Positions 1-8,798 of a stretch of DNA of 64,000 bases are shown here, one piece after another. Source of the stretch: Aliivibrio salmonicida LFI1238 (GTDB lineage: Bacteria; Pseudomonadota; Gammaproteobacteria; Enterobacterales; Vibrionaceae). Position 1 is the first letter of the stretch. Each line of letters begins with the position of its first letter. A program made the translations under genes and the position numbers. Location: positions 1,798,001 through 1,862,000 of the forward strand of contig NC_011312.1 of the NCBI RefSeq assembly GCF_000196495.1. The letters are read 5' to 3'. The notes beneath the pieces are model-generated. The model did no database searches and was not told where the DNA came from. It was given only the letters and a program-made list of their open reading frames with translations.

Positions 1-1330
1 CTAATGCCGTCATTTGTAAAATAACAGAGGCTAAGTTAGTTCGTAAAATTTCAGGATCGGTGAATTCAGGGCGAGCAACAAAGTCTTCCTCTGAATACAG
101 ACGAATACACACACCTTCCGACACACGACCACAACGACCTTTACGCTGATTCGCACTGGCTTGAGAGATCGCTTCAATCGGCAAGCGCTGAACTTTAGTT
201 CGATAACTATAGCGACTAATACGCGCCGTACCTGGGTCAATGACATACTTGATACCAGGAACGGTTAACGACGTTTCTGCCACGTTGGTTGCCAATACAA
301 TTCGACGACCAGCATGAGACTGGAAAACTCGATTTTGCTCTTGAGAAGACAAACGTGCGTATAGAGGCACAATTTCAGTGTCTCGTAAGTTACGTTTCTC
401 TAACGCTTCTGCGGTATCACGAATATCTCGCTCACCCGTCATAAACAAGAGAATGTCCCCTAGCCCTTCTGCACACAGTTCATCAACTGCATCAAAAATG
501 CCTTCTAATTGATCTCTGTCAGTATCATCTCCGTCTTCAACGATGGGACGGTAACGAGTTTCTACAGGGAAGGTTCGGCCCGATACTTCAATGATAGGTG
601 CATTGTTAAAATGTTTTGAAAAGCGTTCTGGATCAATGGTTGCTGACGTAATGATGATTTTTAAATCTGGGCGTTTTGGCAATAATTCACGTAAATAGCC
701 CATGATAAAATCGATGTTTAAACTACGCTCATGCGCTTCATCGATAATAATCGTATCGTATTGATTTAAATAACGATCACTTTGAATCTCAGCAAGTAAG
801 ATACCGTCAGTCATCAATTTAACTTGCGTACGCTCTGATACTTTATCGTTGAATCGAACTTTATAACCAACATGGCTACCAAGCTCTGTTTCCATTTCTT
901 CGGCAATGCGATCCGCAACCGAACGTGCCGCTAAGCGACGTGGCTGAGTGTGACCAATATTACCAAACTTACCACGACCTAATTCCAAACAAATCTTTGG
1001 TAACTGAGTGGTTTTACCCGAACCGGTTTCACCGGCAACAATAACTACTTGGTTATTTGCAATCGCTTCAGCAATGTCATCTTTTTTCTGACTGACTGGC
1101 AATTGTTCTGGGTACTGGATTGTTGGGCGATCCATTTCGCGGTTATTCGCGATTTGCATTGATTTTGCGATGTCTAATGCGATTTCATCAAACACCGCAT
1201 TTCTTGCTTCTTCATTTTTAATGCGTGATGCGCCTTGAATGCGTTTGCTTAGGCGGAAACGATCACGGATCATACATTCACTCAGTGCTTTTCTAAGTGC
1301 ACCTGCTGAGTTTTGATTTGATTGACTCAA
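1..1330 (-). CDS. hrpA: ATP-dependent RNA helicase HrpA (5' part; gene runs off the left edge)
   Basis: DEAH-box RNA helicase of the HrpA family; E. coli HrpA is linked to mRNA processing and ribosome rescue. About 443 N-terminal residues of a protein that is usually about 1,300 are present. The translated minus strand shows Walker A (GETGSGKT, about residues 100-107), the DEAH box followed by ERSLN, the SAT motif (ITSATIDPERF) and the later helicase motif with QRKGRCGR. I chose a TTG start at 1330 because AGGA lies 7 nt upstream and the protein from there (LSQSNQNSAGALRKALSEC) fits the family N terminus; the first ATG would cut into the conserved ALSECMIRDRF stretch. The frame is open to the window edge with no lesion. 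It is divergent from the OmpA-family gene. Confidence 0.95.
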   Translation of the reverse strand, partial: MSQSNQNSAGALRKALSECMIRDRFRLSKRIQGASRIKNEEARNAVFDEIALDIAKSMQIANNREMDRPTIQYPEQLPVSQKKDDIAEAIANNQVVIVAGETGSGKTTQLPKICLELGRGKFGNIGHTQPRRLAARSVADRIAEEMETELGSHVGYKVRFNDKVSERTQVKLMTDGILLAEIQSDRYLNQYDTIIIDEAHERSLNIDFIMGYLRELLPKRPDLKIIITSATIDPERFSKHFNNAPIIEVSGRTFPVETRYRPIVEDGDDTDRDQLEGIFDAVDELCAEGLGDILLFMTGERDIRDTAEALEKRNLRDTEIVPLYARLSSQEQNRVFQSHAGRRIVLATNVAETSLTVPGIKYVIDPGTARISRYSYRTKVQRLPIEAISQASANQRKGRCGRVSEGVCIRLYSEEDFVARPEFTDPEILRTNLASVILQMTAL

Positions 1331-1567
1331 AATATATCCTACTGAATCTGGTATTCATTAACTGTAAGGATTCTATCACATTCTTTTTAAGAACAAGATT
1401 TTGATTACTTTTATAAAAATGTGATAAATGTCAGAACAAACACAACAAGTCAATTTAATGACACTTACCTGGCAAAATAATGGCGGTACGATGTATATTC
1501 CGAAACAAATATACATACTTTGTTACATATAAGGCATATCTAACAATTAACCTAGGCGTAATTAACC

Positions 1568-2635
1568 ATGTCATATCTTCATCTATGGATTACATTCTTA
1601 TTTATTTCATTCTCTCAATGTTCTTATGCAACAGCAGAATTGCCTACATCAACCCAGTCAAATATCAATACTGAATTTTCTAATTCTACCTTATTGCCCG
1701 ATAATGGCGATTATTGGTATGTTGGTACCAAATTAGGTTTAAGTGTATACCAATATGGTTGTGAGGAATGGTCAATTGATTGTGATAGAACAGATTTAGG
1801 CGGAGGTTTCTTTGTTGGCTATCAAATCAACGAAAGCTGGGGAATTGAGCTAGGTAAGACTTTCTTAGGGGCTGCTAAAGCAGAGTATTTTTCAAGAAAA
1901 GTAACAGGAGATATGGAGACAATTGATCTTTTCGGTAAGTATACCTACGGTCTGACTGATCGTTTTGGTTTTTTTGGCAAAGCTGGTCTCGCAAACTGGA
2001 ACGGGAAAACAAAATCTGATTATGTTGAGACAACTACGTTTGGGCATGATTTATCTGTTGGATTTGGAGCTCAATATGCCCTAAATAAACGTTGGCTTAC
2101 TCAGCTTGAATATCAATATATAAACAGCATTGGGGATGATACTGTCGGTGAATCTGATTACCACCTTATGAGTATAGGTATCATTTATCGATTTGGTTTT
2201 CATGAGCTAAAACAACCTTTCTCATGCCCGATCCCTAATGAACGTCAAATTATTACCGCTTATGTAGATGATGAGCTTTTTGATAGCAACAGCACAACCA
2301 TCACTAAACCAGAACTACTTGATCCTTTTATTGCTCGACTTCACTATTACTCTGAGTCAACACTTTCTATTATTGGTCATACTGATGCTATCGGTTCCGA
2401 GGCTTATAACCAATCATTATCAGAGAAAAGAGCGGAATCAGTGGCTAAATATTTCATAAAATCTGGAATATCAAATAACCGTATATCCACCCAAGGCCGC
2501 GGTGAAAAAGACCCCATTGCTCCCAATAATACACAAAATGGTCGTTATTTAAATCGCCGAGTTGAACTACGATCTAATTCATTTCTTTATATCCCTAATA
2601 AAAAATTAATTACTCAACATCAAGAGAATAACTAA
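1568..2635 (+). CDS. OmpA-family outer membrane protein (beta-barrel plus peptidoglycan-binding domain)
   Basis: A 355-residue outer membrane protein. Residues 1 to about 22 form a signal peptide ending near SYATA. Residues about 45-215 read as an OmpA-like beta-barrel: alternating hydrophobic strands, GYQINESWGIELG, and a terminal strand ending IGIIYRFGF. Residues about 235-345 are an OmpA C-terminal peptidoglycan-binding domain with IIGHTDAIGSEAYNQSLSEK and NRRVEL. Its stop overlaps the start of the next gene (TAATG at 2633-2637), so the two are translationally coupled and probably cooperate at the cell surface. The segment from 1331 to 1567 holds the divergent promoters; an inverted repeat TGTATAT/ATATACA lies at about 1492-1515. 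Which OmpA subfamily it belongs to, and its partner's role, cannot be told from the sequence. Confidence 0.85.
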   Translation: MSYLHLWITFLFISFSQCSYATAELPTSTQSNINTEFSNSTLLPDNGDYWYVGTKLGLSVYQYGCEEWSIDCDRTDLGGGFFVGYQINESWGIELGKTFLGAAKAEYFSRKVTGDMETIDLFGKYTYGLTDRFGFFGKAGLANWNGKTKSDYVETTTFGHDLSVGFGAQYALNKRWLTQLEYQYINSIGDDTVGESDYHLMSIGIIYRFGFHELKQPFSCPIPNERQIITAYVDDELFDSNSTTITKPELLDPFIARLHYYSESTLSIIGHTDAIGSEAYNQSLSEKRAESVAKYFIKSGISNNRISTQGRGEKDPIAPNNTQNGRYLNRRVELRSNSFLYIPNKKLITQHQENN

Positions 2636-4227
2636 TGAATAAATTATTTATATTATTACTACCTATTTTTCTTTTTGGTTGTAATGACAATGGTTTTCCC
2701 ACAGATCCCACACATGGTAATTTACCCCCTGAAATAAAAAGCATATCAATTCAAGGAGATACACTTTCAGAAGCGATCATCAAAGTTCAATACGAGTATG
2801 TTGATAATGAAAACGATCCTGAAGGCTATAGCAAAATTAATTGGACGATTGATGGTAAAGATACCGGAATCTCAACGATCAATTTTCCTATTCCTTTAGA
2901 GAATAAGGGTATAGAAGTCACCGCATGCGTAATACCTATCGCTAAATCAGGGACGTTAAAAGGAAATGAAGCATGTTCACAGCCAAAATTACTCAGTAAT
3001 AACACTGCACCAATCATAAATGACTTAATCATTAATTCTAACTACCCTATGCCGGGCAATACAGTAACCGCGGAGTTCAGTTTCTTTGATAGTGATGGCG
3101 ACATCGAAGGAGATAATGAAATTCTGTGGCTTTCTGATGGAAACCAAATTCATGGAGAAACATCTAAATATCTCACTCTTACTAATAATGAATCAGAAAC
3201 ATTACTAACACTTTGTGTAACTCCTATCGCACAAACAGGTATCTTAAAAGGTAATCAAAAATGTACATCATTACCTGTACACGATTTAAATACACCACCT
3301 GAGATAAAAAACGTACAAATCCATAGTTATCTTCCGGATTCCATTGATCCTGATGAGCATATAGAATTAAGTGAATTACACCCTCATTTAAAAGCCTTAA
3401 TTACTGGTGAATATGTTGATGCAGAATCAGATCCGGCCTCAATTCATACTTTTCGTTGGGAAATGAATGGAAAAAGCATAATAGGTGAAGATAAAGCATA
3501 TTATGAAATTAAAGAAGTTGATGCGAATAAAATCATCACCGGTTGTATTACCCCTTATGCGAAAACAGGTATTAAACAAGGTATTGAAATATGTACGGAA
3601 ACACCTATCGGTAAAATTCTTATGCTTGTTGACGGTCCGCAAGCCGTAGTTAAAATTACAGGTGTTCCATATACTGGAAATACCATTTCAGCCGAATATT
3701 CATATGACGCTAATGGAGGTTCAGCTGATAAGTACTCCCAATTTGGTTGGGCGCTTGAAAAAGATGGAATCACAACTTATAAAAAATGCTCTATTGGTGC
3801 ACACTCACCTTGTACTATCACCGTAGAAGAGGATATGTTAGGCGGTAAGTTAGAGTCTTGTGTTCTTCCTATCAATGGAAAATACATGCCTGGCACTCCT
3901 AATTGTGCTCATGTTTATGGTACTGGGATCACTTTATCTGGGACTTTAGAACTTCGAAAATCCCTGCATGCCACTCTGTTCGGTTTCGATAAATTATCAA
4001 CGCCAGGAAATACTGTATGGAAGATGGATATTGATGATCCCAACGGGCCGAGTTCAGATTTAAATCGAACCGTAATCACAAATAATACGTTAGATTTAAG
4101 AATAGGTAATATTAATGCTATTTTAGCAAATCCCGAATATAAGGATTCTAATAACAACAATATACTCGATGATCGAGACATTGAAAGCACACCAACCATT
4201 AGCTATATAAGTTCAGCTAACTATATA

Positions 4228-5228
4228 ACCTGAATTCTGGATAAAACATGCTTTAAGCGAGGATTAGTTCAAATTCACATTCTGATAGCTTAATTCGTGG
4301 CTTTTGTTTTTTTAAACAATAAGCCACAACGCCTGAAATTACATTTAGCATGAAACCAGTCACGCTACGATGACGGCTATGTTCAATTTGAGAGATATTC
4401 TTCAATTGGTCATTTATCGTTTCGATAATGTATCTCTTTGATAACATAGCCTTATCAAAAGCACTTATCTCTTTTGCTTTCATGTTTTTTCGCGAGGTAG
4501 TCACTAAATCGACATCAGAGTTCTTTAAGCTCTCACTCAACTTTTTACCTATGTACCCTTTATCAGCGTACAATTTCCCCGAGAGTTCTTTGCATAAATC
4601 AGGTACAGGAGTCCTATCATTTACATTGCCAGCTGTGATTTTCAGCGAAATAATTTCTCCAAGATGGTTAATCAATAAATGAAGTTTGAAGCCGAAAAAC
4701 CATCCCATGGTACCTTTTCCTCTTTTCGCAACACCATCAAAGACTTTATGGCGAGGAATTCGAATGTTATAGCATACTTTAAGACTCGTGGAGTCAACAA
4801 AAGCAATGCCAGTCGGCTTACCTTTGATAGATTGAAAATAGGCACACATTGGGGCGATTAGGCTAGGCATTTTGCTCACAAATCGAGTGTAGCTAAGTAA
4901 ATTTGGAAAGTATCCTTTCCAATATTGATGAACTAACCCGATATAGAAGTTCTTGAAATCTCTATGATTTGATTGATGAAAAGCGATGACAATAGTCATA
5001 CATTCACTAGTAGACATTACTGACTGACGTTTTCTTTTTCTCTCACTAGCCTCAACAAGGTATTTTTCCCATTGAGATAAGAATTGATAACAAAAATCAT
5101 CGACATCACAAAATATATCAACTAATTTATTCATCTTGCCCACCTTTTAAAATACGTTCAAATAATTCTTGGTCGAAAGATCTGATCGTTAGGTGGGCAA
5201 TTAGTTCAGCCTTATCCAGAATTCAGGT
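4228..5228 (-). mobile_element. IS982-family insertion sequence, 1,001 bp
   Basis: The ends are inverted repeats starting ACCTGAATTCTGGATAA on both sides. The element is flanked by a 6-bp direct repeat TATATA (4222-4227 and 5229-5234). It holds one transposase gene on the minus strand and sits in the Cys-loop lipoprotein gene. Perfect target repeats and an intact transposase point to a recent, simple transposition. Confidence 0.93.
4253..5134 (-). CDS. IS982-family transposase
   Basis: A 293-residue DDE transposase of the IS982 type, full length for the family. The probable catalytic acids are D in AFVDSTSLKVC, D in LYADKGYIGKK and E in RYIIETINDQLK. I prefer the ATG at 5134 (MNKLVDIFCDVDDF) over a GTG three codons upstream, because AGGTGGG lies just before it. 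No internal stop or frameshift is visible, so the element may still be active. Confidence 0.92.
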   Translation of the reverse strand: MNKLVDIFCDVDDFCYQFLSQWEKYLVEASERKRKRQSVMSTSECMTIVIAFHQSNHRDFKNFYIGLVHQYWKGYFPNLLSYTRFVSKMPSLIAPMCAYFQSIKGKPTGIAFVDSTSLKVCYNIRIPRHKVFDGVAKRGKGTMGWFFGFKLHLLINHLGEIISLKITAGNVNDRTPVPDLCKELSGKLYADKGYIGKKLSESLKNSDVDLVTTSRKNMKAKEISAFDKAMLSKRYIIETINDQLKNISQIEHSRHRSVTGFMLNVISGVVAYCLKKQKPRIKLSECEFELILA

Positions 5229-5995
5229 TATATAGGAAAAGATGTAGAATTCTGTGTATCAGGTGCACAAGATAATTTAGGTAATAACTATCCCGAACTT
5301 TGCGTCACTGCATCAGTTACTCAAGGGTTAAATAATAAAGTTTGCATTAATAATTCATTATGTGTAACTGGAGGTATTTATTTTGGAACTACTATCGTTG
5401 AACGAGGTATCGAACCGGTTGCTGAAATAAAATTGATAAATTCAAATGACGGTTCACACAACGTACCAATAACCAATCCCGTAATTTTTCATCGCCCCCT
5501 TACCATACAAGAATTTGAATTAGCGAATGAAATAGGGCTAGGTGATATTACACCCATAGCGAGTGGGGTTTTCATCAATCAGATGGGATTGGATTGGGCC
5601 CTACAACAGCATAGCAATCCAGGGAGTAACTCTGAGCCTATTGACTATTGTTTACATTTGAAAAGTAAAACTGGGCAAACTAACTGGTCACTTCCTGTTG
5701 CATCGAATCAATATCGTACAGATAGTCATAGCTCTGACGGAAATATGGCTTTAACTGGTGATTATCAAAATATGGAAAATCTCGGATTCTCTCTCTTTTA
5801 TATGACTAGTTTTTCATCTCCAACATGGGGTTGGCCCTTCCAAACTGGGTCAGATATGACAAATTACAATACAGCGACACTACGTGAAACTGATAAGCAT
5901 TATTATGCAAACCTAAGACAAGAAATTTACAGCAGTTTTGCACGTACCGATAGGCCTCGCTTTACCACCTGTATCACACCTCAATATTAATCTGT

Positions 5996-6040
5996 TACTG
6001 CCGCTATTTTTTTGATAAAATTAGTGGCGGTATTCTATTT
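5996..6040 (+). terminator. Rho-independent terminator after the lipoprotein gene
   Basis: TACTGCCGCTA (5996-6006) pairs with TAGTGGCGGTA (6022-6032) through nine Watson-Crick and two G-U pairs, followed by TTCTATTTTT. Confidence 0.7.
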
Positions 6041-6058
6041 TTAAATAAGATAAGTTGT

Positions 6059-6385
6059 ATGGAATTTAACGGTAAGCACATTGAACGCGATGCTCAAGGG
6101 TATTTAATGAATCACACTGATTGGAGTGAAGAGTTAGTGCCATTTCTCGCACAGGAAGAAAACATTGAACTGACTGATGCACATTTGGAAGTCGTTCGCT
6201 TTGTTCGTGCATTTTATGAAGAATTCAAAACTTCACCCGCGGTTCGCATGCTTGTTAAAGCAATGGAAAAAGAACACGGCCCAGAAAAAGGCAACAGTAA
6301 GTATTTATTCCAGTTATTCAAATTAGGTCCGGCGAAGCAAGCAACAAAACTGGCTGGCTTACCAAAGCCTGCGAAATGCTTATAA
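6059..6385 (+). CDS. tusE: Sulfur carrier TusE (DsrC family)
   Basis: A 108-residue DsrC/TusE-family protein. TusE passes persulfide sulfur from TusBCD to MnmA for 2-thiolation of U34 in Glu, Gln and Lys tRNAs in the cytoplasm. Typical features are the N-terminal DAQGYLMNHTDWSEELV, the helix-turn-helix-like central region (FYEEFKTSPAVRMLVKAM) and the penultimate catalytic cysteine in KPAKCL. The length is normal. The neighbourhood with acylphosphatase and rlmI matches the E. coli yccX-tusE-rlmI region, which supports the call. The ATG immediately follows a poorly defined ribosome-binding site (AGATAAGTTGT). Confidence 0.95.
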   Translation: MEFNGKHIERDAQGYLMNHTDWSEELVPFLAQEENIELTDAHLEVVRFVRAFYEEFKTSPAVRMLVKAMEKEHGPEKGNSKYLFQLFKLGPAKQATKLAGLPKPAKCL

Positions 6386-6403
6386 CAATAAATTCAGGCA
6401 CGA

Positions 6404-6676
6404 TTAGTACATTTTGAAATCGCTTAATTCTTGCCATTCTACAGCAGCTTTCTCGATTGAATCCACTCTTGAAAGCTGAGATCCTTTTTTTAGCCATATA
6501 GCTAGTTTCTCAATATTGTCTTCGTCACCGCAGGCAAGTACGTCAACAGAACCATCTTGTTGATTACGTGCATAGCCCGTTAATCCTAACTTTATTGCCT
6601 CATGTGCAGTATGAAAGCGAAAGCCAACCCCTTGTACCTTTCCCTTCACTGAAAATTTAAACGATTTTTGTGACAT
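6404..6676 (-). CDS. acyP: Acylphosphatase
   Basis: A 90-residue acylphosphatase (YccX type), which hydrolyses carboxyl-phosphate bonds such as acetyl phosphate. The signature GKVQGVGFRFHT (about residues 11-22) supplies the catalytic arginine (R19), and GYARNQQDGSV supplies the catalytic asparagine. The length is right for the single alpha/beta domain. It converges on tusE. The start is supported by the usual N terminus and AGGTGAACT just upstream. The gene appears intact. Confidence 0.95.
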   Translation of the reverse strand: MSQKSFKFSVKGKVQGVGFRFHTAHEAIKLGLTGYARNQQDGSVDVLACGDEDNIEKLAIWLKKGSQLSRVDSIEKAAVEWQELSDFKMY

Positions 6677-7029
6677 AGTTCACCTATAAATGCTGATTAT
6701 AATAAGAAATTCTTAATCATAAGATATTATGCGCGCTTACCTCATATTATACGGACTTATTATGAAAGAAAGTGCATTCCGTTGGATAGACCAATATCTT
6801 ATTCACTTAAAAATCCAAGAAAAATTCTATCTCCTTTTCTTTTTACCTCTTTTGGCTCTTATCAGTTTAGCTTTTATTATGAATTCGGCAGCGAATACCA
6901 TGATGGCCGAAACTCTTGAGCACGAAGTCCAATTCGTTGCCTCTGTGTTAGATCAACAAAACATATCTCGCGAAGAAGCGGTGACTTTATTATCTCAATC
7001 TGCTGAATTTACCGTTAGTACTGGTGAAC

Positions 7030-8461
7030 AATAGGCGCCTACGGCGCAAATCAAAAGGACTCAACCTCTTCCATTGTTGCCAATAAATCGTTTATCCTAT
7101 CGCCATGCACGCATATAAACCCCTGAAACAATTATTTAATAGTCAAAATAACTGGCTTAAATTTCTTCATAATAACAAAGCTAACCTAAGAGCGGTCGTG
7201 ATTGAAAATGTCACAAAGATGCTGTCCTGTGGGACAGCGGCTTTTGGCTCTCGCGAATATCATTGTTGCAACCCTGACTGTACCCATATCAAATATATTC
7301 ACCAAACCTGTAAATCTCGAGCGTGCAGTAGCTGTGGCATGAAAGCCACAGAGCGATGGATACAAAAGCAACAACATGTCTTCCCTGAATGCGAATATCA
7401 ACACATCACCTTTACCCTTCCAAACACGCTATGGCCTATCTTTCGTCATAACCGTTTGTTAAATAAATTATTCAAATGTGCTGCAAACATTCTGCTGGGA
7501 TGGGCAAAAGATAAAGGAATAGATGTCGGTATCTTTTGTGCTCTTCATACTTACGGTCGAAAACTGAATTGGAATACGCACTTACATTTATCGGTCACTC
7601 GTGGGGGAATTTGTGAACGTACCGGTTTATGGAAACCCATTTACTTCCAAATGAAAACGACAGAGCCTTGTTGGAGAGCGGCTATCGTCAGTTTATTGGG
7701 TAAGGCTTATGATGAGCTTGATTTATCAAGCGAAGAATGCCCCTATATCCGTAATAAAACGGATTGGTCACGCTTTTTAAGCAGTCAATATAATCGTCGT
7801 TGGAAGCTTCATTTTGCTAAAAAGACAAATAATGTAAAACCGACGATGAACTATCTTGGTCGGTATTTAAAACGGCCCCCGATTTCAGCGTCACGTTTAA
7901 GTCATTACGCCAAAGGCGGAATGATAACGTTTAATTATTTAGACCATCGAACAGGAACAACAGACAGCCTAACATTATCACCAGAAGAGATGATAAGACG
8001 GATAGTAGAGCACTATCCTGATAAACATTTCAAGATGATCCGATACTACGGTTTTTTATCAATGCGTCGTCGTGGAGAAGCTCTGCCTAGAGTTTATGCA
8101 GCTTTAGGTATGACAATAGAAGCTGAGCCGAAAATGCCAGGGTATGCCGCAATGTTAAAAGGATATGTAAAAGTAGATCCGTACGAATGTATTTTATGTG
8201 AAAGTCGTCTGGTGTTTACGAATTTCCGAGTCGGAAATTCGGTCAATGATTTAGTCACCCATGCGATAGTTCAGTCAGAATTGAGGGCAGCATAATAAGG
8301 TTTGTAGGATAAGTGTATCTAAAACTCATGAAATAGGGCTAAAACAGTTATAAAATCCCCGATAATTATATTTTCGATACCTTTTAAAAAAACAGCGATG
8401 GTGAAATTGGCTTTTTTAGACGGGCCAATGCTAACTCAGCAACATTCAAATTCCTTACCTT
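7030..8461 (+). mobile_element. IS91-like insertion sequence, copy 1 (1,432 bp)
   Basis: Its limits come from comparison with the second copy at 30839-32270: identity starts at AATAGGCGCCTACGGCGC and ends at TTCCTTACCTT in both, and both are 1,432 bp. Each copy has GAAC immediately to its left and no direct repeat, as known for IS91-family rolling-circle elements, which insert next to GAAC or CAAG without target duplication. A GCGCC-TAC-GGCGC hairpin lies at the left end. Confidence 0.85.
7105..8295 (+). CDS. IS91-family (Y2-type HUH) transposase, copy 1
   Basis: A 396-residue transposase. An N-terminal zinc-binding region (about residues 54-80) has CCNPDC and CKSRACSSC. The HUH motif appears as THLHLSV (about residue 160). 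The likely catalytic tyrosines are in NYLGRYLKRP (about residues 252-261). A C-terminal cysteine pair occurs in ECILCESRL. It differs from the second copy by one visible amino acid (YIRNK here, YIHNK there). The frame is intact, so rolling-circle transposition may still be possible. Confidence 0.9.
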   Translation: MHAYKPLKQLFNSQNNWLKFLHNNKANLRAVVIENVTKMLSCGTAAFGSREYHCCNPDCTHIKYIHQTCKSRACSSCGMKATERWIQKQQHVFPECEYQHITFTLPNTLWPIFRHNRLLNKLFKCAANILLGWAKDKGIDVGIFCALHTYGRKLNWNTHLHLSVTRGGICERTGLWKPIYFQMKTTEPCWRAAIVSLLGKAYDELDLSSEECPYIRNKTDWSRFLSSQYNRRWKLHFAKKTNNVKPTMNYLGRYLKRPPISASRLSHYAKGGMITFNYLDHRTGTTDSLTLSPEEMIRRIVEHYPDKHFKMIRYYGFLSMRRRGEALPRVYAALGMTIEAEPKMPGYAAMLKGYVKVDPYECILCESRLVFTNFRVGNSVNDLVTHAIVQSELRAA

Positions 8462-8641
8462 CAAGTATCGCAGCGACCGTTGAAGACGTTCGAACCCAAT
8501 CAACTCAAGTTCATCAAATGATCAAGAATTCAGAATCCAACATCGAACAATTACGTTTAAAAGGACAAGATTTAGAATTACTTCTAAATGGACTAAAAGC
8601 CTAAACCTAATCGATTCTTACCTTTCAATAGCCTTAATATC

Positions 8642-8678
8642 ATGCAGTAATAATTTATTTTATTACTGCATTCTTTTT
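8642..8678 (+). terminator. Rho-independent terminator after the sensory-protein remnant
   Basis: A perfect 12-bp stem ATGCAGTAATAA / TTATTACTGCAT with a 6-nt loop is followed by TCTTTTT. It belonged to the deleted receptor gene. Confidence 0.75.
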
Positions 8679-8798
8679 ATGGCCTCTTCGTCCTATTCCT
8701 TTCTCTTTCGCATTATTATCTTCTTCATTCTTTCTTATTTGCTTTTCCTTGTGACTTCAAAGAGAATAGCCCCCTAATTAACTCATCAGAGCATCAAT

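Larger units (their letters stand above)
2635..5990 (+). pseudogene. Large surface lipoprotein with Cys-loop repeats, interrupted by IS982
   Basis: The gene begins MNKLFILLLPIFLFGC, a lipoprotein signal with lipobox LFGC. Codons 1-531 (2635-4227) are followed by an IS982 element. Removing 4228-5234 (the element plus one copy of TATATA) rejoins the frame exactly, giving an intact 782-residue protein ending at 5990. About five modules of 95-110 residues can be recognised. Most start with a PPEIK-like strand, contain a Y/F-x-D-x-(D/E)-x-D acidic segment and end in a small cysteine loop: CVIPIAKSGTLKGNEAC, CVTPIAQTGILKGNQKC, CITPYAKTGIKQGIEIC, CVLPINGKYMPGTPNC, and CVSGAQDNLGNNYPELC after rejoining. 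The last 190 residues (TIQEFELANEIG to CITPQY) form a separate domain rich in W, S and P, perhaps an adhesin tip; I do not recognise it firmly. It is coupled to the upstream OmpA gene. Function unknown; a surface adhesin or envelope complex is an inference. Confidence 0.85.
6762..8604 (+). pseudogene. Membrane sensory protein, probably a methyl-accepting chemotaxis protein: two ends around an IS91-like element
   Basis: The left piece (6762-7029) encodes an N terminus with one transmembrane segment (FYLLFFLPLLALISLAFIM) and the start of a periplasmic domain (NTMMAETLEHEVQFVASVLDQ). It stops at the element's GAAC flank. The right piece (8462-8604) encodes 47 residues of amphipathic, coiled-coil-like C terminus (VEDVRTQSTQVHQMIKN to LLNGLKA) and is followed by a terminator. 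Together they make about 137 residues, so most of the gene is missing. This is more than a simple insertion: the rest of the periplasmic domain, HAMP and signalling domain were deleted. The chemoreceptor identity is inferred from the topology and C-terminal style; another coiled-coil sensor is possible. The ATG at 6762 is preceded by GGA at a suitable distance and is preferred to 6729. Confidence 0.6.

Noticed and set aside
31..246. A 71-codon minus-strand frame at the left edge.
   Set aside because: It lies out of frame inside the hrpA helicase coding sequence.
1480..1674. A 64-codon open frame overlapping the start of the OmpA-family gene.
   Set aside because: It runs through the promoter region, lacks a ribosome-binding site and overlaps a clear signal-peptide gene in another frame.
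8398..8604. A 68-codon open frame starting in the IS91-like right end.
   Set aside because: The first 21 codons are IS sequence (present also at copy 2) and the rest is the C-terminal remnant of the disrupted receptor; it is a chimera made by the insertion.
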